Assembly (NCBI RefSeq): GCF_000150275.1
Contig: NW_002060945.1
Coordinates: 4,209,230-4,273,229 of the forward strand
Length of the DNA stretch: 64,000 nt
Direction of reading: 5' to 3'
DNA from: Trichoplax adhaerens
Lineage: Eukaryota > Placozoa > Uniplacotomia > Trichoplacea > Trichoplacidae
Numbering within the stretch: position 1 is the stretch's first letter; each line of letters starts with the position of its first letter. Below, piece after piece: positions 53,521-64,000 of this stretch. The position numbers and the translations under genes are program-made. The notes under the pieces were generated by a model. That model searched no databases, was not told where the DNA came from, and was given only the letters and a program-made list of their open reading frames with translations.

Positions 53521-53612
53521 ACTGTCAGGGGCGAATAAAGATAAAATTCCTAACCCTAACTCTAAAACTCTTAGGGTTATGAATTTTATCCTTAGTAATC
53601 CCTGCTACAGTG
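53521..53612. mobile_element. Foldback element candidate with telomere-like repeats in its arms
   Basis: An inverted repeat. ATAAAATTCCTAACCCTAA (53541-53559) faces TTAGGGTTATGAATTTTAT (53571-53589), 18 of 19 bases pairing around an 11-base loop. Weaker pairing continues outward to ACTGTCAGGGG on the left and CCCTGCTACAGT on the right, giving about 92 bp overall. Size and structure resemble a small non-autonomous DNA transposon (MITE), but no target duplication is clear. Confidence 0.45.
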
Positions 53613-53969
53613 CACTATACAGTACAGTACTGTAAATCGTACGGATCATAAAAACAGGAAAATGGACTATCCACTGATCCGCCCATCCGCCAACCCACTT
53701 CAAACTCCCGGCTATTTATACTCGATGACGGTTTTTACTAGCTTTAATGAAATAGTTGATAGGCTATGTCACTAAGCTTTCCATCTGGGCCACCGTACTA
53801 CAGGCTTGCAGTCTACAGCAATACTATTACTGTAGTATTTCTAGCACTACTGTATACAGTACTATAGTTCGTCACACTACAGTACGTAGTATGTACAGAG
53901 TACAGTACAGTAAACTGTCGGAGGGTAAAATTAGGGACTAATCAATTCTAGTCTGATATCAGATTTCTG

Positions 53970-54347
53970 ATGGTCTTCGCAGGAAATCATGGAGAGAGAA
54001 GTAAGCCTATACCTTATACTGTACTAACCTCTGTAATCAAGGATCATAATTTAAGAGGAATTGAATACATATAATAGAAAATGGGAGACATGCCCTGCAG
54101 TCGACTTGAAGTATAACGGGCTGGGCTCAAGTAAACCGTAGTTTATAACGTTACTCTTTGCTAAATAAAATATTATACAACGGTGGTCTTAATTTTTTGA
54201 GCAGTTGCAACTGATGAAAACGTTCGTGTCGATGTGCCCCCAGGAACATATGCCGTTACTGCAGGAAGATGGGGAGGTGAAAAAGATCATACTCACGTTG
54301 TCCACGTTGAACCTGGACAAAGTGTAGATTTGACGTTCGCTGTTTGA
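53970..54347 (+). CDS. Candidate small protein, 57/58 residues, beta-sandwich-like
   Basis: Exon 1 (53970-54000) encodes MVFAGNHGER and leaves one base before donor GTAAGC. Exon 2 (54202 or 54205 to 54347) continues in phase with ATDENVRVDVPPGTYAVTAG, then RWGGEKDHTHVVHVEPGQSV and DLTFAV, then a stop. Tandem acceptors GAG|CAG both keep frame and change only one or two residues. The pattern PPGTYxVTA ... VEPGQSVDLTF resembles one repeat of PEGA or carboxypeptidase-regulatory-like beta-sandwiches, which is a weak, pattern-level likeness. No signal peptide or membrane segment. Possible AATAAA at 54662-54667. I do not recognise an ortholog; further upstream exons are possible. Confidence 0.5.
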
Positions 54348-56026
54348 TTTAGTCAACAATTTTTTTTTTAAGCAAGTTTCATTGCTCACGATTGCTGACT
54401 TGGCGATTAGGCTAACCAATTGATGTCCTATATTGATTTAAAAATCGAATACTGTAATAACGTCTTCATTTTATGTATATTGGAACGAGATGAAATACGG
54501 TCATTGAATAACAGTTTATCGAAGGAGTAGTGTTTTGTGACACAGTCCAGCAATATAAATATAAAGATTATTACCTTTTTTGGTGTTCAGTAAATGCCTA
54601 ACATTAGAATGAACACATCATTCTTCTTTCAACTATGCAATAATGTATATTTATAACACAGAATAAATAGATACCGTCAATATACAGTATGTTACTGCAC
54701 TTTGCAACATACTGTATAGAGAGAGTATTAGTGCGATAAAATTTAATATTATCTTAAATCAGAAAATTCCTTGAAACTGTCCAAAGAAATTTTGATACCG
54801 GTAATGATTACCATATTAAATTTATTTACTAAGAATATGATAAAGTCGCTGTACTTTTTCGTACAATTACACTGTAATATACAACATTTGCTTTGCCATC
54901 AATGAAAGCAGAGTGGATAGGTTCACGGAACAGTATTGAATCCTTCATTACCTTCCTTGAAAATGTAAAACTGTATATCAACGTTAAATTAACATCATAC
55001 ATTGGCTTAATATGCACTTTAGTTCTGTAACCTAATGAAACGATAATTCCCTCATTTTATTATAGTGAGATATTTAGTGAATCACTAAAATACCAAAATA
55101 AACACTATTGCATTCATTCGAACGAAGTATTTGTGAGTTCATGGTAACTTATAATAAGATTTTAACTTATGTTTGCAATGTTTATCGAAAGAAATATGCT
55201 ATTTGATAAAACTATATGATATACGATTACTTTGTAACATATTAAAACCAGAATCGAAAAGACAAAAAAGATGCCATATTATAACATAATTTTCATCTAT
55301 TTTTATTATTATTATTACACTCGTAAATGCATACTATATATATATATATACGCTTACATTTCTGGTAACTTAAATATTATATTAGTCAAATAGAATCCAG
55401 GTAAATTTGGCAGAAAATTGATTGACAGCCTGATTATCTCATATGATACGATGATTAAAGAATATTGATGTAGAATTCATAGCTTATCAGTCACACAAAG
55501 GCTATAAGATGTTACAGTCACTTCAATAAATAACTGCTATATCAACATCGTGGCTTGATAACTTTATACCATACAGAATGGAAGAATTATATTGTATAGG
55601 TTAATATAATATCCGCTCATGCTATCATGCCCGGAAAGCATCATATTTACAACAATTCATCTAGGGCGATTTAATATATTCAAGAAAATTTAATAGTAAC
55701 AATTACTTATGAATCAGCATACTTGTGATAAAAATGAAAATTATAAAACTGAACTTGATCTTGTTGGAATATTGACAAAATTATCCTATCTACACAATGC
55801 AAACGTTTCAGTTTGTTGATAACGACGTGGATAGCCCTCATTTCTGAGATAATCTAATATTGGTATAAAATCGTAGAACGCAGATTAGGTAGATGACCAA
55901 CGGCGTATATTCTATTTGGTCCAGATATTGACTCCACTTCAATACATACGAGCATATCTTCGTAATGTAGGCTCAATTTATGATACAATTAAAATGCTTT
56001 CGATTATACCGCAAGCAAGTATTCAT
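54348..56026. other. Convergent intergenic region with a 13-bp perfect hairpin
   Basis: AT-rich 3' flanks of the small plus-strand gene and the minus-strand VWA gene. A perfect inverted repeat (TATACAGTATGTT at 54681-54693 and its complement at 54706-54718, 12-base loop) stands out. A TA dinucleotide run occurs near 55333-55350. No other gene recognised. Confidence 0.6.
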
Positions 56027-59000
56027 TTAATAACCAAGTTCTAGTTTAATTTTTATTGCTTTCTCTCGTTTAACATCAAATCTCTGTCGTCGACGTTCCT
56101 CATCAGCTAAACGATTCACTATAAGTTCCTTTCTTCGGCTAACTTCAGCATTCAGTTTAGCTGAAGCTTTATGATATTCCAGTTCTTTTGCTTGAATATA
56201 CCGTTCATCTGCAATCTTTTCACGTTGATATTGCCTCCTTAGTCGATTTTCCTATAGGTAGGGATAGACAGATATTTCCAGTTAATGTCATACATTTTAA
56301 TGTTGTTACTTAGTTTACATACTTTAAATAGGATTTTTTAAAATGCTTAAAAGATAAATGAGTAACCGGGAGTTTTAATCTTTCATCCATAATGTAAAAG
56401 GAAATCTGTGTTAACCTACCTCAATAGCCTGAACTCTTTGAACTTTTTCATTTTCCTGTTGTATTTGCAATTGTTCTCTCTGATTTCGTTGCTGTTTTAA
56501 ATATTCCAATCTTTTGGCTTCTTTTTCTTTCTTTTGTAATGTGCGCGAATCGTCCAAATCTCTTATTTTATTGTAATTTTTTCGTCGGCGGTCTATCAGT
56601 CGATTTTTCATTTCTTCATAATATTTTTTACGTTGTTTATCGAATTGCTCAAAGCCGGCCATCTTCTCTAATTTATGTTTTCTTCTGAGTTCATCCGCTG
56701 CTCGTTGTGTTTGCTCACGTTCAACTTCCTTCTGCACCTGTCGTTCATGCTGCAGCCTTTTAGTCTCTACCTTTTGCGCTTCTTTTTTAAGATACCTTTG
56801 GTGCTTTAAGTTAGTTAATCCGTCTTCTAATGTAGGCGCTTCGTATTTTATACGCTGTTGTTGTATTTCTTTTTGCTGATATTTCCACCAGTTTGGATAA
56901 TCCGGATTTACCATTCGTATGTGATCCAAAAAATTACCTCTACTTTTAGGCTGTGGAATGTTAACTCGAGGTTCCTTTAATAATTTGGGCTGATATCGTT
57001 CAGTAGGTCCCGTGCCAGAAGGTGCGGCATACCAAGACCTCCAAGGAGGACGTTGAGTCTTGGTCTTGCTTTTCTGTTTTGTTTTGCAGTACGTTGACGT
57101 AGTACGTATAACTTCCTCATCATCATTCAGTCCTAATTCATCATACATTGTTTCCAATATATCAGGGTCAGAACTAATCAAATCATCTTCTTCTTCACTA
57201 CTATAATAATTAGTTTCACGTCTTCCCGTAGGATCTAACGCATTTAGATAGCGCTCGATAGTCTGAATTTGTTCGTCAATCCGAGAAGTCAGTTGATGAT
57301 AAGGAAGATCTCGTGATGGAGGAGACAAATCTTGTGCATAGGAATTCATATTAAAATGATTTGTAGGAGTAGTTGATTGTGATCTACCGTAATACGTAGT
57401 GGATGTCATGTCAGGGAAACTTTGTGATCCTGGTGGAGGAAAAGGTCTTTTACTATAGATTTCATGAGAAGTGCTAGGTCTCATCAATTCATAAGTATCT
57501 TTATATAACGATTTATAGGTATTGCATGGAGCAAAGTCAGCGGGCCTTTGCATGGCAATATTTGAGTCCGTTGAATCCGCAATAATTTTATTCATTTCTC
57601 CACGTAAATGATTTGGAACCAATTGATCCATTGATAATTGTTCGTATAAAGCATTTGATATCCAAACGGCTGAATTAGAATCAATAGTCTTTGTTAGACC
57701 ACTCGAAAACACGACTATCATTGGTTCGATAGATTTGGACATTTTACCTAGGGATAGGAAATATTCAAAGTTCGATGAGTATTACTAGGAAATGAACTGT
57801 AGAACTATTTAAGATGTATGTTCATTTATAGTATGAATTTTTTCGTTAAATGATTTAAAAGAAACTTTAAGCACAGTATATAGTAGTATGCCTCACCAGT
57901 AAGAATTCTAGGATCGTTGCCCTCTAAGACAACAGCTGGAGCGTACTCGTACTTTCCGAGTTTTCTAGGTGCAAGAACTTTATCACCCAATTTGATGGGG
58001 TGCCGCCAAGCATCATTTAAAGCGATAATGTCATTTATATTAGTTTCCTGCTCGCTTTTTAATTTCTTCTTCTTGGGTAAGATTAAGTCAATCAAAAACT
58101 GTCCTTGGCTTACCTATTAGAAAGAACCAACATTCACAATATGTAAATGGCGTGATCACAAAATGTGCAGGAATTACATCGTAAGCTTCAATAGTCCATT
58201 TAACTTACCTGCTTCTTAACAGTTCCCAAGTAATAATGTCCATCTGCATATGAACGGCACAAAATTTTCTTGTTTAGTAAAATCGTTCCAGCTATCGTAC
58301 TCAAATTTTCCGGTTGCAGACGAACAGAGGTTATTATGCCGTCGATGTTTGAATCTTCCCTAATGGTTTCTCTTGTTTTAGAACTGGAATTTGGCTGAGA
58401 AGCATTATTTGAATGCAATCCAGGAGTAACAGAGTCACTATTGACAGTGTATGAATTAGCAACCTCTTGTGATTGCAAAAGTGTTGAAATATTCGAGGAC
58501 GGGACGTTTGAAGCTGTATTTGAGCTAATTAGCTGTGGAACACCATGTGAAGCCAAGTAAGCTTTATCTTGATTAATATCACTACCTTGTTTTTCCATTT
58601 CCATAATCAACTTTGATCTTCGTAACTTTAGTGACGTTTTAACAGGTTTATTAGGCGAGACTGGTGCTTTTGGTTCTGTAATAAAATCATTGAATAGAAA
58701 TTAGAAATTATACGTGTAGTTACGAATTAAAAACCGAAGGAATTCTTATCAATACATATAGGAATATTTACCGATAATATGCATATTGGATGAACAGTAT
58801 TTTTATCTCTTTTAATATGCCTAATGGTAGATTGATCTTCCCTTGACGCCTGTGCAGCATAGACAGTCTTAATAGATTTGATGTGGTTATCATCGCCAAA
58901 TATTACAATACGAAAAGAGCCTTTGGTAGCACGAGATAATTTAGATAAAAATTCTGATGCTTTTTCCATGTCGCTTTTCTTATTATGTGTTTTTGAAGGT

Positions 59001-59470
59001 AAGTAAAATGCGTGAATTGGTTTTTTATTTTTCATCTTTTTAACTGCTTCTATTACTTCATCTGAGCCTTGATTTGGTGATCCATCCGATACTAAATATA
59101 CAGCTTGTGTACGATCATCTTCAAAGGCTGCTTTAACAGCTTCTAAAGTATTAGTAGTGGTCTTACATGTTATAGCTGTTATCCACGCCTTGGCTACATC
59201 CCATGATTTCTGATTGCAGGGTATTAACCATTCAGCAAACTTGTTAATATCAGCGGAAAATTCGATAATATTGAAGAGACAATCAGTTGAACTCAGGATT
59301 CGCAATGCTTCTATAAGATGCTCTTTGATAGAGTTGATGTAAGAATACATTGATCCTGATGTATCTAATACGAAAACAACATTTTTTTCTTCGATAATGC
59401 CGAACATGGTGGGATGTTCCTTTTCATCGTCGCTTTTAACCGCAAGTGAGTTGATCATTTTGCTTACCAT
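56027..59470 (-). CDS. VWA domain + DUF4537 + coiled-coil protein (VWA3B-like)
   Basis: Exons: 58735-59470, 58209-58675, 57897-58113, 56420-57747 and 56027-56251, predicting 990 residues. The VWA domain starts almost at the N terminus and has a full MIDAS: DTSGSM, the TTTNT threonine and SDGSPNQG, so metal-dependent ligand binding is plausible. A Ser/Asn-rich linker follows, then a DUF4537/Tudor-like region (CRSYADGHYYLGTVKK, LGDKVLAPRKLGKYEYAPAV, continuing into IEPMIVVFSSGLTKTI), a segment with acidic patches, and a long highly charged coiled coil to the end (LRRQYQREKIADERYIQ). VWA3B and C11orf16 are the vertebrate proteins I associate with DUF4537; function is not established here. The first splice (donor G|GTTTTT, intron about 59 nt) was chosen because the better-looking GTAAAT donor breaks the frame. 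Exons upstream of 59470 are possible. Confidence 0.85.
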
Positions 59471-60355
59471 AAATAAATCTATACCTCAAATTTGCATCAA
59501 TTTCTTTATTAGCTTCTATGATAGTATTACAGTTGTATATGATCAGGCCTCAATCAGTATCAACTATATATATTCTTATAAGGTATGTATTAATTATGAT
59601 CGTATTATTTCAACTATTTGTATACGTTTCCATAGCGACCTAGGCATGCGCATTGAATCTGGAATGCGGCTGTGTGAAGTCAGTAATACCAATACAGTAT
59701 TTAGTACCAATGACCAAAGGAAGCCTCTGGTCAGAGTCTAGTGATCTATGCTGTACTCTGTACAGTGTACAGCAAAGTAATAAGTTGTAAGGACTACTAA
59801 ATGCATATCTTGTAGTCCATACTGACTGTAAAGTAAAGCAATAAAGTTTGAAGTCTAATATCTGGTAGCCTATGGTAGTAGCACTGGTGAAGTAAAAAGT
59901 CGAAGAAGATTGTACAGCACAGTATACAGTATAGGAGTAAGGGACTTCCAGTCCCTGATACAAATGAAGTAGTACAGTACAGTACAGTACAGTAAAAAGA
60001 CACCTCGATTTTACTACAGTACAGTACAGTAAACTGTACTGCACTGTACACTGTACACTGTACAGTCGGTACAGTACACCAACAGTATTGCAGGCCCGGT
60101 TCGGCTCGACCCGGCCCGGTTTGGCTGAACGATACTGTACTGTACTGTGGGCTGCACTGTGTGTAAACAGCGCAACTGCGGATTTGCATCAATTAACAAG
60201 ATCGATTCTAGATGCATGTAAGTTTACAACTTTTTCCATCGCTAGCTAAAGCTTTGCTCGCGTACTAATCAATGCTCTTCTAAACGATTAGATAAGAGAT
60301 AGCTGATAGTTTAAACCTCTAGCTAAGATGATTATCCTCTTATTAAGGTAGAGAT
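59471..60355. promoter_or_regulatory. Putative bidirectional promoter region, VWA gene/PYROXD1
   Basis: Divergent start codons 885 bp apart. Contains GGCATGCGCATT (NRF1-like, about 59643-59654), a dense GTAC palindrome run (about 59745-60145) and a short GC-rich patch (CCCGGTTCGGCTCGACCCGG, about 60094-60113) unlike the surrounding AT-rich DNA. Promoter function is inferred from geometry. Confidence 0.4.
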
Positions 60356-63256
60356 ATGGTCAAATTTTTAGTTATTGGTGGAGGAATTGCTGGTGTAACT
60401 TGTGCAGAACAGCTATCAGCTTTACGTAGCGATTGCCAAATTTCTCTCATTTCCTCATCACCACTTATTAAAGCAGTAACAAACTTTCAACAGGTATAAC
60501 AGTAATATAACTTGCCTTTGACCGCATTCTGTCTCTGCATACAATAGATGAATTATATCTCTAGTTTATCAAGGAATATCTGATAATACCACCATGGTAA
60601 CCATCATGATAACTAACATCTACGATCTTGTTTCTGCAATGTATAGTACGCTCGATCTCTCGAAAAATTCACAGTAGAAGAACGACCTTTATCAACTTTG
60701 AATAATCAATACTCAAATATTGCCGTATTCCACAAGACAGCCAAGAACTTGGATTCATCGAAACATGTTAGTGAACAAGGAAACTAGCGTAAACATGCTT
60801 TCCTGCGCTTCATAATCGTGAAGAGAGTAGAATAGAGATTCCAATATGTGCACCTCAGACTGCACATATCATCAGTAAAATAAAATCGCTCATCAAAATA
60901 TCTTCTGATTGAATATATTTTCATAATTTATCCTGGATACATTTTATAACAGACTCTTACTACAGAAGATGGTGAAATCTTTCAATACGATAAGTTGTGC
61001 ATTTGTTCTGGTGCATCCCCAAAGATTATTGACTCTAAAAGTGATAGGGTGATTGGTATCAGGGATACTGAAAGTGTAACACACTTTCAGAATTTGTTAG
61101 CTAATTCTAAGCGCGTTATGATTGTCGGCAACGGTGGAATTGCTACCGAGCTCGTGTAAGCATGTATGATGGCGTTTATGTGTTATGAAATATATCGGAC
61201 ACTAAATTTTTATTCTTATCTTTGCTATTTTACTTTATATGATTTTGGACAATACTAATCCTCATGTATGTATATTTCTTTGTCATTGTTAATCCACAGA
61301 CATGAAATTACCAATTGCCGAATTATTTGGACTATCAAAGATGACTCTATTAGCTCTACATTTTTCGACGTTGGCGCTGGTCAGTTTCTACTGCCCAAAC
61401 TATTTACCCCTGGTGATGAAGAACCAGACAATACTTTGAGCAAAAGGATGAAATTTACACTTGACGGTACTAACAATCAATTGATATTTCATCCATACTC
61501 ATAATCGGTATAAGAGCTATCTAACTGTATTATAATTATTGTCATATTCGCAGACGATACCTCTGATAGTGATCTAGCTAAGAATAATTTCGGAAGCGCT
61601 TTAGGACCTGACTGGAGCAGAAATCTGAAAATCTCTGGTGGATTATCGGAATCACAAGTACGTAGGGTATAGTGATTGTTTCGTAAATTCTCGTGAACTG
61701 ATATGCACAGCATATTTTATCATATAAACTCACATAATCAAACTTATTTGATTGGCACACTTGCGCCCTCTTAGCCAAAAGTCGGCAACCAAGTACAAGT
61801 TGAGTACAATTGTGAGGTGGCTAGCATTCTTAGTTATTCTGAATATAGAAATCTTCTCAGTCTTGACAGTAATAACACTGACGAAAAAGTTTCTTCTTCA
61901 AGTTCAAACGGTAAGCTAATTAACTAATTAGGTGTAGCACAGTGCTGCCATGTTATTATCGCAAGTTTGTAATGATTCCCTGGCTTTACACAAATCTATT
62001 TTACACTAACTATTTATAACTTTATCCTATAGAAGTATGGCCGATTTATGTAAAGCTTACTAATGGTAAGTTATATGGATGTGATTTCGTTATTTCTGCC
62101 ACTGGTGTAACACCAAATATAGACTTGGTGAAAAATGATCCAACCGTATGTTAAACACCGAAACAGTAATGAGTTGATGATAGCATGAGATTAATTAACA
62201 AATTAATAATTTATTATAATTAGTCTCTCATGGGTTTCCTTCGCTAGTATTTCTGAACTCTTATGTCTATAATTCAGTTTCAAATAGGAAAAGATGGAGG
62301 AATTGTTGTCGATGATCACATGAAAACTAGGGTAGCTAACATTTATGCAGCTGGTGATGTATGCTGTGCAGGTTGGGATCACGCGCCACATTGGTTCCAG
62401 GTTAATCAGTGTGTTCAATTGTAATTGAGGCAAAGGATGATCTTAATGTTACTTATTACGGATATACCTATAATTGACACTATTAATAGATGAGGTTATG
62501 GACTCAAGCTCGTCAAATGGGCAGTTATGCTGCGAAATGTATGGTTGCTGATACTGGTTAGATATGCGTGGTATTGTCGGTTATATCTACTTTCCACTAT
62601 TGTAACTTTCCAATGATTTTGTTAGAAAATGATTCTATATCTATGGACTTTTGCTTTGAATTGTTTGCCCACGTTACGAAATTCTTCGATTATAAGGTAA
62701 AGTTACAAATCAATTGGTAAGAAAATTCTAGACTTTATTTTACGGCCAGGTCTACTTGGAAATTAAATATATCTGGTCACATATCTCTATTAGGTAGTCT
62801 TACTAGGCCAGTACAATGCGCAAAAATTGGGTAAAGACTACGAAATATTACTTCGATGCACCAAAGGTTACAAATTGTTTCTAGTAAAACATTAAACTTT
62901 CTTAAGCTTAGCTGCGTTTAAACCATAGTTCGTAACTGCTACCCTCTATCGAACCAGATATGGAATTTATCAAAGTTATTCTACATAAAGGACGAATGTA
63001 TGGAGCAATAATTATTGGAGAGACTGATCTGGAAGTAAGATTCTATATTTTTGCTATAACTATATTGCAGAGAAACATGGACGTTTCATGTACGCTTTCC
63101 ATGATATATTTAAAGCCTTGTGCTTGGTGTTGTTATCTAACTATGAACATTTTGTAGGAGACCTTTGAAAACCTTATTCTAAATCAGATGGATTTATCTC
63201 GCTTCGGAGAATCATTGTTGGATCCATCAATAGATATCGAAGACTACTTTGATTAA
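60356..63256 (+). CDS. PYROXD1: Pyridine nucleotide-disulfide oxidoreductase domain protein 1
   Basis: Nuclear/cytoplasmic flavoprotein of the class I pyridine nucleotide-disulfide oxidoreductase fold. Human PYROXD1 is linked to myopathy and reported to protect the tRNA ligase complex from oxidation. Exons: 60356-60493, 60647-60766, 60953-61155, 61300-61466, 61554-61657, 61775-61910, 62033-62145, 62278-62400, 62490-62556, 62626-62696, 62794-62866, 62958-63034 and 63158-63256, predicting 496 residues (human 500). The FAD dinucleotide motif is [15 protein letters not shown] (about residues 6-20). The NAD(P)H motif is [12 protein letters not shown], the second FAD motif is [11 protein letters not shown], and the C-terminal block is [20 protein letters not shown]. 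It ends DIEDYFD as in human. No CxxxxC redox pair follows the first FAD motif, in line with the family. All 12 introns are in phase. Confidence 0.96.
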
Positions 63257-64000
63257 TCATTAATGTTACATTTGGAGTTCCTACTATGCTACGTGGAATT
63301 TAACAACTTGATTACTATCATACGCATATTCGACATTATTAATATTTAATGTTCATTAACTGGCTACCATTAATTTAATAAGCTAGTAACTTTGATTTGT
63401 ATGCAGGGCGTGGTTAGATACTATGTCAAATCAATTACGACATTGGTTTTGATGTTGGTGCTCAAATCTTAAAGCTCTTTGTTTCAGGAAATATTGAAAT
63501 TGATAGCAATGAAGTTAATATATACAGCATATATATATTCAGTCTGACATACGTATTTGTATTGTAGTAACTTATTGCCAATCAAATAACTCGCTTCAAA
63601 ACGCTAATGGATCTATAGGTTTAGAAGTCTAACAGATTACTTTATTGTACTTTAACCAACGATTAGTACAACATTTTACTCTAGAGTAATAGGTCTTTTT
63701 GGTCTTTTATCTCAAAGAGTACACTGTATAAATTTTGGAAAATAATACAATTTTATATTTTACCACTAAGCATAAAACTTCTCTCAATTAAGTGGGAAAT
63801 GAGCTAGTTTGTAGTGTAGATATTTTCATCCTTCAGCAGATGCATTATTTTTACGCGAATGTTGAAGAAATATCATCTGTATTTTTATACATTAAATTTC
63901 ACTGAGTAACGAAACTGTGAATTGTGCTTCTAAACCTGATATTATTGTTTAAAAGCAGCTATGTTTACGCTGCATCTGTACGGAAAATAAATACTAAGAT
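63257..64000. other. 3' flank of PYROXD1
   Basis: AT-rich DNA with no recognised gene. An AATAAA at 63986-63991 is far from the stop, so the PYROXD1 poly(A) site is not assigned. Confidence 0.55.

Noticed and set aside
58676-58782. GTAAAT donor at about 58770 for VWA gene exon 1
   Set aside because: It looks stronger than the chosen site but joins exon 2 in a frame that meets a stop; the later G|GTTTTT donor keeps frame.
59640-60217. Minus-strand frames rich in VQYCTVL between the VWA gene and PYROXD1
   Set aside because: Pure translation of GTAC palindrome repeats.

Overview
This window comes from an AT-rich animal nuclear genome. It carries eight multi-exon protein genes whose closest recognisable relatives are animal proteins, one tRNA gene, and one possible small gene. 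Introns are mostly 50-400 bp with GT..AG borders. The compact genes, animal-specific content (ceramide transfer protein, KIP-type CDK inhibitor, PYROXD1, IFT dynein) and mostly short introns suggest an early-branching metazoan, perhaps a placozoan such as Trichoplax. That assignment is an inference from composition and gene structure. I rebuilt the gene models by hand from splice sites, and reading frame was kept at every junction listed.

Layout, left to right: CERT1 (minus, 3' end beyond the left edge, first intron 4.5 kb); a repeat-packed 4.7 kb interval (7.8-12.5 kb) with several different tandem arrays; NCBP1 (plus, 27 exons); PIGO (minus, 5 exons including a 17-nt microexon); RSL24D1 (plus, 6 exons, head-to-head with PIGO); an intergenic interval with a tRNA-Asn(GTT) gene; DYNC2H1 (plus, 17 exons, one of them 9.16 kb long); a convergent CIP/KIP cyclin-dependent kinase inhibitor (minus, 2 exons across a 2 kb intron); about 5 kb of gene-poor DNA rich in short GTAC-type palindromes; a candidate 57/58-residue protein gene (plus, 2 exons); a VWA + DUF4537 + coiled-coil protein gene (minus, 5 exons); and PYROXD1 (plus, 13 exons, head-to-head with the VWA gene).

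The genes are unrelated housekeeping or cell-biology genes and do not form a pathway: ceramide transport, mRNA cap binding, GPI-anchor synthesis, 60S ribosome assembly, retrograde intraflagellar transport, cell-cycle inhibition and a nuclear/cytoplasmic flavin oxidoreductase. Two pairs (PIGO/RSL24D1 and VWA/PYROXD1) have start codons only about 0.84-0.89 kb apart in divergent orientation and may share promoters.

I found no evidence of a novel defence, mobile or biosynthetic system. The points most worth a second look are the intron-free centre of DYNC2H1, the two-exon KIP homologue, the PIGO microexon, the recurrent GTACAGTAC/GTACTGTAC palindrome blocks, a foldback element with telomere-like repeats in its arms, and the cluster of unrelated tandem arrays between CERT1 and NCBP1.
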